Source of the DNA: an uncultured Verrucomicrobiae bacterium
Lineage (GTDB): Bacteria; Verrucomicrobiota; Verrucomicrobiia; Limisphaerales; UBA1100
Direction: 5' to 3'
Assembly: GCA_937775205.1 (NCBI GenBank)
Contig: CALKBX010000023.1
Span: 21,946-85,945 of the forward strand
DNA length: 64,000 nt
Shown here: piece after piece, positions 1-7,497 of the stretch
Layout: every line of letters begins with the position of its first letter
How positions within the stretch are numbered: position 1 is the stretch's first letter
Notes under the pieces: generated by a model
What the model saw: only the letters and a program-made list of their open reading frames with translations
The model's database searches: none
What the model was told of the DNA's origin: nothing
Position numbers and translations under genes: made by a program

Positions 1-1
1 C

Positions 2-1261
2 CAAACGGCCATCTACGGCAAGAGTCATCTCAAGGGCCAACCGCAGGGGTTTGACGACTGGGCGGTGCTGCCGGGACAGGGGCTTTATTATAATCCCGAC
101 ATGATTTTTCCCGATGGCCGAAAGCGCATCGATGGCTACTGCACGGATGTGGTGACGGATCTTGCGGTCGAGTGGCTCACCAAAAAGCGCAAGGATGGCC
201 AGCCCTTCATGATGATGGTGCAGCACAAGGCGCCGCATCGCAACTGGATGCCCGCACTGCGCCATTTGCATCTTTACGACGACATCGAAATCCCCGAGCC
301 GGCCACGCTCTTCGACAAATGGGAGGACAACGCCCCCCCCGCGCGCCATCAGGAGCTGGAGATCGACCGGCACATGGATTTGAATTACGACCTCTTTGTC
401 GACCTCACGCCCGATTATAACCAGCCCGCATCGCAAAAGCGCCAGGACCGCTCCGCGTGGCACAATATGAAGCGCATGTCTCCCGCGCAGTTGAAACAAT
501 GGCGCGCCGCCTACGCCCCCAAGGACGCTGCGTTTCACAAAGCCAACCTCTCCGGCAAGGCACTCGTGCGATGGAAATTTCAACGTTACGCAAAAAATTA
601 TTTGCGATGTGTGAAAGGCGTTGATGAAAGCGTCGGCCGACTACGCGCGACACTAAAAGATCTGGGCCTCGCCGATAACACTATTGTCATCTACTGCTCC
701 GACCAGGGTTTTTACATCGGCGACCACGGCTGGTATGACAAGCGCTGGATGTACGAGGAATCGCTGATGATGCCCTTCATCGTCAATTGGCCGGGCGTCA
801 CCAAACCCGGATCGCGCGATCAGCACCTCATCCAAAACCTCGATTACGCCGAAACCTTTCTCGACATCGCCGGCGCGAAAATACCCGCCGACATGCAAGG
901 CGCTTCGCTCGTCCCATTGCTCCGCGGGCAAACCCCCAAAGACTGGCGCAACAGCATTTACTATCACTACTACGAATACCCCAGCGTGCACATGATCCCC
1001 CGCCACTACGGCATCCGCACCGAGCGCTACAAGCTGATGCACTTTTATCAGTTTGGAAATGAATGGGAACTCTACGACCTGCAAAGCGACCCCGATGAGC
1101 TGCAAAATCTCTACGGCAAAAAAGGCACCGGCAAGCTCGCTGCCAATTTGAAAAAGCAACTGCGCGATCTGCAAAAACACTACGAAGACAACAGCGACAT
1201 TTCAGAGAAGCCGATGGAGTGGCAGGACAAAGTTCGCCCGGGTACAGCCGAGAAAAATTAA
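2..1261 (+). CDS. Sulfatase, 5'-truncated by the window edge
   Basis: C-terminal two thirds or more of a type I (formylglycine) sulfatase, an exported enzyme that hydrolyses sulfate esters, probably on glycans. The frame is open to the window edge, so the GTG at 65 is not the start. GKSHLKG followed by GFDDWAVLPGQG (codons from about 20 to 80) corresponds to the GKWHLG substrate-binding region of the family. Later comes a YCSDQGFYIGDHGWYDKRWMYEES stretch beginning near 690, which carries the conserved late metal-ligand region (SDQG, with GDHG and the following Lys). The tail ELYDLQSDPDELQNLYG is typical of the DUF4976 C-terminal domain. The N-terminal metal aspartates and the CxPSR maturation motif lie outside the window, so activity cannot be judged. 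The substrate is unknown. Confidence 0.9.
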   Translation, partial: QTAIYGKSHLKGQPQGFDDWAVLPGQGLYYNPDMIFPDGRKRIDGYCTDVVTDLAVEWLTKKRKDGQPFMMMVQHKAPHRNWMPALRHLHLYDDIEIPEPATLFDKWEDNAPPARHQELEIDRHMDLNYDLFVDLTPDYNQPASQKRQDRSAWHNMKRMSPAQLKQWRAAYAPKDAAFHKANLSGKALVRWKFQRYAKNYLRCVKGVDESVGRLRATLKDLGLADNTIVIYCSDQGFYIGDHGWYDKRWMYEESLMMPFIVNWPGVTKPGSRDQHLIQNLDYAETFLDIAGAKIPADMQGASLVPLLRGQTPKDWRNSIYYHYYEYPSVHMIPRHYGIRTERYKLMHFYQFGNEWELYDLQSDPDELQNLYGKKGTGKLAANLKKQLRDLQKHYEDNSDISEKPMEWQDKVRPGTAEKN

Positions 1262-1271
1262 CGGCTGCGTA

Positions 1272-1535
1272 TTATTTGCCCTTGCGCAATTCCAGCATCG
1301 TCTCGCCGAAGGCGTGACCAATTTTCGAAAACGTAATCGTGCTGCCGAGGTAAGGGTAAGGCCGATCGGCGCCGATTTTTTTCCATGCCTCGAAGTTGTC
1401 GCGCCATGTCGGATAGGCATCGTCGGCTTTTTTGTCCCAGTAAACATCCGTGGGAATAGCCTTCACGTTGCCCTTGAATGCGGAGATATCGTTCATCGAT
1501 AACTGCGCGGCCTTCACAAGGGCCATGTTGCCTTG
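1272..1535 (-). pseudogene. C-terminal remnant of a sialate O-acetylesterase-like (DUF303/SASA) protein
   Basis: About 85 codons on the minus strand end in a stop at 1272 and read as the end of a carbohydrate acetylesterase of the SASA/DUF303 type: AFKGNVKAIPTDVYWD, then GADRPYPYLGSTITF and KIGHAFGETMLELRKGK. This resembles the final helix region of such esterases in related bacteria. No catalytic GDSL-like Ser block or signal peptide is present. The frame upstream degrades into unrelated sequence and runs into the start of the serine hydrolase on the other strand, so the 5' part of the gene is lost. I assign the family by recognising the tail pattern, so the assignment is moderate. Confidence 0.5.
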
Positions 1536-1620
1536 CTGCCTATGGCGTCCAAGTTGAACAGGGGCTCGTGAAATTGCTCGACGCGCCGGGCTTGGGGATA
1601 CAGAAACTGTTGTCCGCCAC

Positions 1621-2736
1621 ATGAAATCAGTCGCCACATTTTTTCTCTGCCTGCTTCACGTTTCAGCCGCCTCGTTGACGGTGGCGGTGGATACTGCGAT
1701 GCGGGATGAAATGAAGCAGCAGGAATTGGTGGGGCTCGCGGTGGGGGTGATTCAAAACGGGCGCGTTGAATATCTGAAGGGCTACGGCTGGGCGGATCGT
1801 GAGAAGCAAACGCCGGTGACACGGCAGACGCTGTTTCGCTGGGCGTCCATTTCCAAGAGCCTCACGGGCGTGACGGCGATGCAGCTTTGGGAGCGTGGCC
1901 AACTGGAGCTGGGCGCGGACGTGCGGCGGTATGTGCCGGAGTTTCCCGCCAAGCCCGCGCCCATTTCGGTGCGGCATTTGCTCTGTCATCAGGGCGGCAT
2001 TGTGCATTACTCAAACGGGCCGGTGGTGGTGACGGTGCGCGGGTACAAACAGGCCAATCCATTTGAGAGCGTGGTGTTGGCGCTGGATACTTTCAAAAGA
2101 TCGCCGGTCGTCAATGCGCCGGGGGAAAAATACGCGTACACCACGCACGGTTTTATTTTGCTGAGCGCGGCGGTGGAGCGCGCAGGGAAACAAAAATTCG
2201 CGCTGCAAGTGCGCGACCGCATCGCCAAGCCGCTGGGGATGACCACGTTGCAGCCGGATTATCAGTGGGTGCGCATCCCCAATCGCGCCGTGGGCTATCG
2301 CAAACAGGACGGCAAAGTGGTGGTATCCACGGACACCGACGTGAGCTGGAAACTCGCCGGCGGCGGTTTTATATCAAACATCGACGACCTCGCGAAGTTC
2401 GCTAATGGTTTGCTAAACCATCGCCTCGTGAAACCCACCACCCGCGCCAAAATGTGGACCCAACAAAAAACCAACGACGACCAACTCACCGGCTACGGCC
2501 TTGGCTTCAGTTTCAAGCAATACGAAAAAGGCGAGTTGTCCAGTTGGAAGGCGGGCCGAACAGCGGTGGTGTTGGTCGGCCACAGCGGCGCACAGGAAAA
2601 AACGCGTACGTACATGATTCTCTGGCCCGCGAAAAAAATGGCCGTGGTGGTGATGACCAATTCCCAGCACGCCAATATCAACAAACTCACCGGCCGGTTG
2701 CTTTCGATCGTGTGGCCACCGGAGCCTTCGCGTTGA
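1621..2736 (+). CDS. Beta-lactamase-fold serine hydrolase (class C / PBP4*-like), exported
   Basis: 371-residue exported serine hydrolase of the beta-lactamase/D-alanyl-D-alanine peptidase superfamily. In environmental bacteria these are mostly esterases or peptidases, not antibiotic resistance enzymes. A signal peptide covers about residues 1-17. The SxxK motif is S76-I-S-K79 inside RWASISKSLTG. A tyrosine motif YAYTTHG lies near residue 180, in place of the usual YxN. HSG in VLVGHSGAQEK near residue 316 stands for the KTG box. Length is normal for the family. The ATG at 1621 directly precedes the hydrophobic leader. It is transcribed toward the minus-strand DUF1501 gene, with a hairpin between them. 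The substrate cannot be read from the sequence. Confidence 0.88.
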   Translation: MKSVATFFLCLLHVSAASLTVAVDTAMRDEMKQQELVGLAVGVIQNGRVEYLKGYGWADREKQTPVTRQTLFRWASISKSLTGVTAMQLWERGQLELGADVRRYVPEFPAKPAPISVRHLLCHQGGIVHYSNGPVVVTVRGYKQANPFESVVLALDTFKRSPVVNAPGEKYAYTTHGFILLSAAVERAGKQKFALQVRDRIAKPLGMTTLQPDYQWVRIPNRAVGYRKQDGKVVVSTDTDVSWKLAGGGFISNIDDLAKFANGLLNHRLVKPTTRAKMWTQQKTNDDQLTGYGLGFSFKQYEKGELSSWKAGRTAVVLVGHSGAQEKTRTYMILWPAKKMAVVVMTNSQHANINKLTGRLLSIVWPPEPSR

Positions 2737-2756
2737 GGAACTCTTCGGACGGGTAG

Positions 2757-2777
2757 GGCGGTTTCTCCAAAACCGCC
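2757..2777. terminator. Hairpin between convergent genes
   Basis: Perfect 8-bp stem GGCGGTTT / AAACCGCC with a 5-base loop, itself inside a longer GGGCG...CGCCC arrangement reaching about 2811. It lies between the convergent serine hydrolase and DUF1501 genes and could stop transcripts from both sides. There is no clear T-run, so it may instead be a dispersed intergenic repeat. Confidence 0.4.
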
Positions 2778-2811
2778 TTGGCGCGCTCGGAGAGCACGCC
2801 CTGCCTTGCAT

Positions 2812-4233
2812 CTAAGCCAAAATGTCTTTGATCACCTCGCCGTGCACGTCGGTGAGGCGCATGTCGCGGCTGCTGAAGCGGAGGGTGAGTTTTTTGTGAT
2901 CCATGCCCAGCAGGTGCAACATGGTAGCGTGGAGATCGTGGATTTCCAGTTTCTTGTCGACGGCCTTGTAACCGTACTCATCGGTGGCACCGTAAGTCAT
3001 GCCGCCTTTCACCCCACCGCCAGCCATCCAAAGGCTGAAGCCGAATGGGTTGTGGTCGCGACCGTTGTTGCCTTGCGCAAAGGGAGTACGACCGAATTCA
3101 CCCATCCAAACAAGCAATGTGGTATCGAGTAACCCACGCGCCTCGAGATCCTCCAGTAGCGCGGCGATCCCTTGATCGACGGACTTGGCGTTTTTGGTGT
3201 GACCTTCCTTGAGTCCGCCATGCTGATCCCAGCGATCACCGTTGCCGCCAGGGCAAGTAAGCTCGATGAAACGCACACCACGTTCGACCAGCCGACGAGC
3301 AATGAGGCAATTGCGGCTGAAAGTAGCTGTGTTCTTGAAGCTCGCATCGAGGCCGTAGAGTTGTTTGGTAGCGTCAGTTTCGCCTTTGATATCCATCAGC
3401 TCCGGTACCGCACTCTGCATACGGTAAGCCAGCTCGTGGTTGGCAATGGCTGATTCAATTTGGTCCAGCCGGCCCATGCGCTCTACCACGCCTTGGTCCA
3501 GCGTGCGTAGGAGTTTCAGCTTGTTTTGCTGCAGTTCCGGTGTGCGCTCGGTACGGGCGATGTTGGCGATCGGTTTGTCACCGTACTTGAATATGCTGGC
3601 CTGATAGGCGGCAGGCAGGAAGCCATTGGAGAAGCAGCCCAATCCGCCGGGTGGTATGAGGCCTCCATTGAGCACGATAAAGCCGGGCAGGTTTTGGTTT
3701 GTGGTGCCGAGCCCATAGTTGACCCACGATCCCATGCTGGGCCGGCCTACCTGACCGAAACCGGTGTGTAGAAAGTAATTGCCATTGGTGTGCTCGGAAA
3801 AATCCGAGGTCATCGAGCGGATGACGCACAACTTGTCCGCGTGCTTGGCCACGTGCGGGAAAAGATCGCTGATGGGGATACCGGCTTGGCCGTAGTTTTT
3901 AAACTTCCAGGGACTACCTAGGGTATTGCCGCGGCTGTTGAACTGCGTGGCCTCCATCTTCAGGCCGAAAGGTTTCCCGTTCTCTTTGGTTAAGCGCGGC
4001 TTAGGATCAAAGGTGTCCATGCTTGCCGGTCCGCCGTCCATGTAGAGGAAAATGATGCTCTTGGCCTTGGGCGCGAAGTGCGGCGGCTTGGGCGCAAGCG
4101 GATTGGTTGGCTTGGCTATGGCCTCATTAGCCAGCATCGAGGCCATAGCAATCCCACCAAATCCATTTGCGCAGCGCGCAAGCATATCGCGCCGCGTCAG
4201 TGGTGGCTGCTGAAAATTACCGCAATGGGCCAT
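2812..4233 (-). CDS. DUF1501 protein with twin-arginine leader (unpaired copy)
   Basis: 473-residue DUF1501 protein, an exported family of unknown biochemical role with an alkaline phosphatase/sulfatase-like fold, normally encoded next to PSD1 cytochromes. The N-terminus has LTRRDMLARCANGFGGIA, a twin-arginine-like signal. Core family motifs are visible: FLYMDGGPASMDTFDPKP after the leader, WMGEFGRTPF near residue 385, GRDHNPFGFSLWMAGGG, and the C-terminal LRFSSRDMRLTDVHG. Unlike three other copies in this window, no PSD1 gene is upstream; the gene before it is a redoxin behind a strong terminator, so it is probably transcribed on its own. Confidence 0.93.
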   Translation of the reverse strand: MAHCGNFQQPPLTRRDMLARCANGFGGIAMASMLANEAIAKPTNPLAPKPPHFAPKAKSIIFLYMDGGPASMDTFDPKPRLTKENGKPFGLKMEATQFNSRGNTLGSPWKFKNYGQAGIPISDLFPHVAKHADKLCVIRSMTSDFSEHTNGNYFLHTGFGQVGRPSMGSWVNYGLGTTNQNLPGFIVLNGGLIPPGGLGCFSNGFLPAAYQASIFKYGDKPIANIARTERTPELQQNKLKLLRTLDQGVVERMGRLDQIESAIANHELAYRMQSAVPELMDIKGETDATKQLYGLDASFKNTATFSRNCLIARRLVERGVRFIELTCPGGNGDRWDQHGGLKEGHTKNAKSVDQGIAALLEDLEARGLLDTTLLVWMGEFGRTPFAQGNNGRDHNPFGFSLWMAGGGVKGGMTYGATDEYGYKAVDKKLEIHDLHATMLHLLGMDHKKLTLRFSSRDMRLTDVHGEVIKDILA

Positions 4234-4272
4234 GAGCTGATTGTAGACCGGCCAGCTTCAGTTGCCAGCCAT

Positions 4273-4303
4273 AAAAAAAGCGCAGGGGAAACCCCTGCGC
4301 TTT
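4273..4303 (-). terminator. Rho-independent terminator of the redoxin gene
   Basis: Perfect 12-bp inverted repeat (arms 4277-4288 and 4292-4303, loop of three bases). On the minus strand it is followed by a run of seven T (4279 back to 4273). It sits 15 bp beyond the redoxin stop codon. Confidence 0.92.
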
Positions 4304-4317
4304 GGGTGGCTAAAAAT

Positions 4318-4896
4318 CTACTTCTTCGGCTGCACCGGCTTCTTATTTTTGTCCACCTGCGTTTTGATGTCCACCTTCGCGGTGTTCAACAACGTGGCGG
4401 TCTTGTCGCCGAGGTTGCGCGCGATGAGGCCGCTCGGGTCGCAGCCTTTGCTGATGGCGATGACCTTGCCGCCCTTGCCGATGAGGAAATTGCTCGGCAT
4501 CGTCTTGGTGCCAAAGACGCTCCAGCTCGTCCGTTTCGGGTCGGTCGCGTAGAGCATATTCAGCTTCTTCGTCTTCACGTACTTGGCGAACTTCTCGTCC
4601 GGCTCGGCAAAGACGGCGACCAGCCGGATGCCCTCCTTCTGGTACGCCTTGTGCAGCGCCTGGAAATACGGCAGCTCGCGGTCGCACCCGAGGCAGCCGC
4701 AGGTCAGCCGCACCAGCACCGGCCCCTTGATGGTCAGCTTGGCGAGGTCGATTTCCTTGCCGTTGGTGTCCTTGATTTTAAATGCCGGCGCGGCATCGCC
4801 CACCTTGAGGGCCTTGACTTTTTTCTTGGGTGATTCCGCGTTGGCGACCAGCGCCACTGCGAAGGTGAGAGCGAGCGAGACAATAATTTTCTTCAT
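4318..4896 (-). CDS. Secreted thioredoxin-like protein (redoxin / TlpA-type)
   Basis: 192-residue exported redoxin. Signal peptide about residues 1-20 (VALVANA). The redoxin fold starts with KVGDAAPAFKIKDTNGKEID, typical of the AhpC/TSA-TlpA group. The active site is C66-G-C68-L-G-C71, so the CxxC pair is C68/C71 with an additional cysteine at 66. The cis-proline loop is TKTMPSNFLIGKGG. A lysine-rich tail (KNKKPVQPKK) follows. Such proteins reduce disulfides or act in cytochrome c maturation outside the cytoplasm; with several CxxCH proteins nearby a role in cytochrome biogenesis is possible but is inference. A strong terminator follows directly. Confidence 0.85.
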   Translation of the reverse strand: MKKIIVSLALTFAVALVANAESPKKKVKALKVGDAAPAFKIKDTNGKEIDLAKLTIKGPVLVRLTCGCLGCDRELPYFQALHKAYQKEGIRLVAVFAEPDEKFAKYVKTKKLNMLYATDPKRTSWSVFGTKTMPSNFLIGKGGKVIAISKGCDPSGLIARNLGDKTATLLNTAKVDIKTQVDKNKKPVQPKK

Positions 4897-5034
4897 GGCA
4901 ATATGGGTGGTTCAGTTGAAAAAACCCTACACCAATAGACGCGCGAGGCAAGCGCCTATTCGGGGAAATTGCCGGAACCTCCCCCGCGCCCCAGCCGGCG
5001 TTGACAGCTCTCCCGTGGCCTATACACTAGCGGC

Positions 5035-5890
5035 ATGCGGCAAACCCTTCTTTTAATAGCAGCGATGGCGTTGGTGGGGTGTGGGAAGAAAACCACTCCG
5101 GCGGAACCTGTAACCAATGCCGAACCCAAGGTGGCAGCAGAGAAGCAGGAGCCACCCAAGACCGAACCCAAGCAGGTGGGGAAGAAGCCAACACCACCCA
5201 AAGCTTTCACCAACACCTTGGGCATGAAGTTTGTGCCGGTGTCTGGGACGGACGTTCAGTTTTGCATATGGGAAACGCGGGTGAAGGATTACGCGGCGTA
5301 CGCGGCGGCGAATGCGGGGGTGGATGAGAGTTGGAAAAACTTTGGCCTCGGGTTCAAGCAGGCGGACACGCATCCGGTGGTGAAGGTGAGCTGGAATGAT
5401 GCGCAGGCGTTTTGTGAGTGGCTGACGAAGAAGGAGTTGGCGGAAGGGAAAATCAAGGCCGGCCAACGCTACCGGTTGCCGACGGATGCGGAGTGGAGCG
5501 TGGCGGTGGGGTTGGGCAAGGAGAAGGGAACTTCGCCCGAGGAAAAGAGCCGAGGCATCAAAGACGTGTACCCGTGGGGCAAAGGGCCGCCGCCTGTGGG
5601 GGCGGGGAATTATAATAAGTTCATGAAGTTGGACAATTTTGAGTACACTTCACCGGTGGGGAGTTTTGCATCCAACAAGGACTGGCCTGCACGATATGGG
5701 CGGCAACGTGTGGGAATGGTGCGAGGACAAGTACAGCCCAACCTTCACGCGCCGTGTGTTGCGCGGTGCGTCTTGGCTCGACGGCAATCCCGACGACCTG
5801 TTGTCGTCCAGCCGCGACAGCGGCACGCCCGGTGGTCGCTACTTCAACATCGGCTTTCGGTGTGTGTTGGTGGGTGGTTCCGGTGGGTGA
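5035..5890 (+). pseudogene. SUMF1-like (formylglycine-generating-enzyme superfamily) lipoprotein with a +1 frameshift
   Basis: Lipoprotein leader [19 protein letters not shown] (lipidated Cys 16), a Pro/Lys/Glu-rich linker, then an FGE-sulfatase/SUMF1 domain ([23 protein letters not shown]). At about 5,683 an extra base breaks the frame. The continuation in the next frame is clearly the same domain: [46 protein letters not shown], with a stop at 5,890. Without the insertion the protein would be about 285 residues. As read, a false tail runs to 5,940. The C-terminus lacks the paired active-site cysteines of true aerobic formylglycine-generating enzymes, so a carbohydrate-binding or enzyme-accessory role is more likely than sulfatase maturation. 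The first 26 bases of the lipobox region are identical to those of the propeller gene at 18,182-19,351. Confidence 0.82.
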
Positions 5891-6117
5891 GGTTGGCTTC
5901 GTTACCTTATGGCCTTGCCCCCTTGAACCTTAGTGCTTGAACCTCAACCCTTCAAGGCGAGCGAAGCGAGGCTTTGCCCAATTCCTGGACGTGCCCGTGT
6001 GGAATGTGATCGACGATCACGTTTACATCCGACGGTGTTGTTTTTGAAAAACGAAGAGGGCAGCGACCATAGACATTTATGCCCCTTCTTTATTGGTTGC
6101 TAGCATGAAAGCTGTTT

Positions 6118-6915
6118 CTAACCGTATCGCTGATGGGCTTCCTTGGAATCGATCAACCGCGCGCGGATTAAGCCGTCATCGAGTTTTTCCCCGTTGGGAT
6201 CGATGTACACCCGGCTGGTTCGCTTGCCGGCGCCCGGGTTCAGGCCGAACACGTGGATATTGAAAATGAACGCCGGTTCGTCCTCGGCCTTGAACCAGTG
6301 CACGTTGTCCTTCTCGTCCGAAATGCTCGAGCCGGTTCCGGGGCCGAACTTGGCGTCGATCGTGGGCTTGATGATCATGTGCTTTTTCTCGTCGGTCACG
6401 CGGTCGTAATGCCGCCCGTGGAAGTTGCCTTTTAAAACCAGGAACGCGGTCGCCATGTTGTTGTGGCCATGCGGCACGACCGAGCGGCCTTTCTTGAGCG
6501 CAAAAATCTGTTTGCCAAACACCAGCTTGTCCGGAGCCCCTTCAATCTTCGGGAACCGCGGGCGGATGCTGCGCGCGCCGTTGTCGACCAGTTTCGTGGT
6601 CTTCGCGATGCGGTCAAAGTCGATCAGCTTAAGCAGATCCGGCAGGGCGATCTTGTTCTTTAGCAGATCCTCGATCTGGGCCTGCCACTCGACCTGTTTG
6701 ATCTTCCTGCCTTTGATGTCCACCCCGATTTGGTTGACCTCATTGAGCCACTGCTTGGCCGTCAGCTTGGCGTTGGCCGCCAGGAGATTGGCCGAGCAAA
6801 GATGATCGAGCAGCGATATGGTCAGGAGCGCTTGGATGGAGCGCTTCGTAAAATCGCGCCGCGATGAAACGGCGGTGGGATTTGAGTCCTCAAGTTCGGT
6901 AATGGAAGTCTTCAT
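6118..6915 (-). CDS. Exported cupin-fold protein with twin-arginine leader
   Basis: 265 residues. Near the N-terminus SSRRDFTKRSIQALLTISLL is a twin-arginine-type signal, so the protein probably folds, perhaps with a metal, before export. The middle has VVPHGHNNMATAFLVLKGNF, a cupin motif with His residues in HGHNN, followed by GRHYDRV; a further part, NVHWFKAEDEPAFIFNIHVFG, fits the second cupin motif. The substrate is unknown. It lies 57 bp downstream of a small cytochrome c lipoprotein on the same strand, which suggests a two-gene unit, possibly an oxidative enzyme with its electron carrier. The pairing is an inference. Confidence 0.7.
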   Translation of the reverse strand: MKTSITELEDSNPTAVSSRRDFTKRSIQALLTISLLDHLCSANLLAANAKLTAKQWLNEVNQIGVDIKGRKIKQVEWQAQIEDLLKNKIALPDLLKLIDFDRIAKTTKLVDNGARSIRPRFPKIEGAPDKLVFGKQIFALKKGRSVVPHGHNNMATAFLVLKGNFHGRHYDRVTDEKKHMIIKPTIDAKFGPGTGSSISDEKDNVHWFKAEDEPAFIFNIHVFGLNPGAGKRTSRVYIDPNGEKLDDGLIRARLIDSKEAHQRYG

Positions 6916-6972
6916 GTTGGTCGAGCGATTCAGCTTCGGGATTGTCCACTGTCAATCCGGTTTGGTCAATGA

Positions 6973-7338
6973 TTACGGCTTCGCCCCCGAGGCAATCCAC
7001 TGGCGGATCCGCTCGATGTCGTCCGCGCCCGGCATCTTCCCCTCCGGCGGCATTTGCTCGTCGTGAATCATTTCAAAAAGGATGCTCTCATCCGGCTTCC
7101 CGGGAACGATGGCGGGCCCGCTTTCTCCGCCAGCCAGAATTGACTCGACCGTTCGCAGATCGAGTTCGGCCTCCTTGTGCTCAACCCCGTGGCACTCGAA
7201 ACAATACTTCGCCATGATGCCCTTGATGTCCCGAGAAAAACCAAGGGGACTTTCGCCATCCGAAGATGCCTTCTTTCCACACCCCACACCCAGCACCAGG
7301 GCTAGCAAGGCTGCGAGGGTGGTGAAACAGTTCATCAC
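6973..7338 (-). CDS. Small c-type cytochrome lipoprotein (planctomycete-type cytochrome domain)
   Basis: 121 residues. Lipoprotein leader ending LGVGCGKK (lipidated Cys 20). A single heme-binding motif C46-F-E-C49-H50 follows FSRDIKGIMAKY, the start expected of the PSCyt1 domain, and is followed by ELDLRTVESILAGGESGPAIVPG and SILFEMIHDEQMPPEGKMP, which supplies the probable axial Met (either of the two). In PSD1 proteins this domain is the N-terminal part of a far longer chain; here it stands alone as a membrane-anchored monoheme protein. The cupin gene follows on the same strand. It is divergent from the VHL-domain metallopeptidase. Confidence 0.85.
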   Translation of the reverse strand: MMNCFTTLAALLALVLGVGCGKKASSDGESPLGFSRDIKGIMAKYCFECHGVEHKEAELDLRTVESILAGGESGPAIVPGKPDESILFEMIHDEQMPPEGKMPGADDIERIRQWIASGAKP

Positions 7339-7497
7339 GCGCCACTATTACCGTTACCACTGGGCGGGGCAAGTGCCCGGGAAATGAAAGCTGCGGAGGG
7401 CAGGAGGCAATCGCCCCATCCGTCAGGGTGGGGCTACATCGTTTCGGCTTGTCAGTGGCGGGTCGGCGGTTTATCAGGCGGCATGCTGTTTCACCGA

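Noticed and set aside
1621..2736. Antibiotic-resistance beta-lactamase
   Set aside because: The YxN and KTG boxes are replaced by YTT and HSG, as in esterase/peptidase relatives of environmental bacteria.
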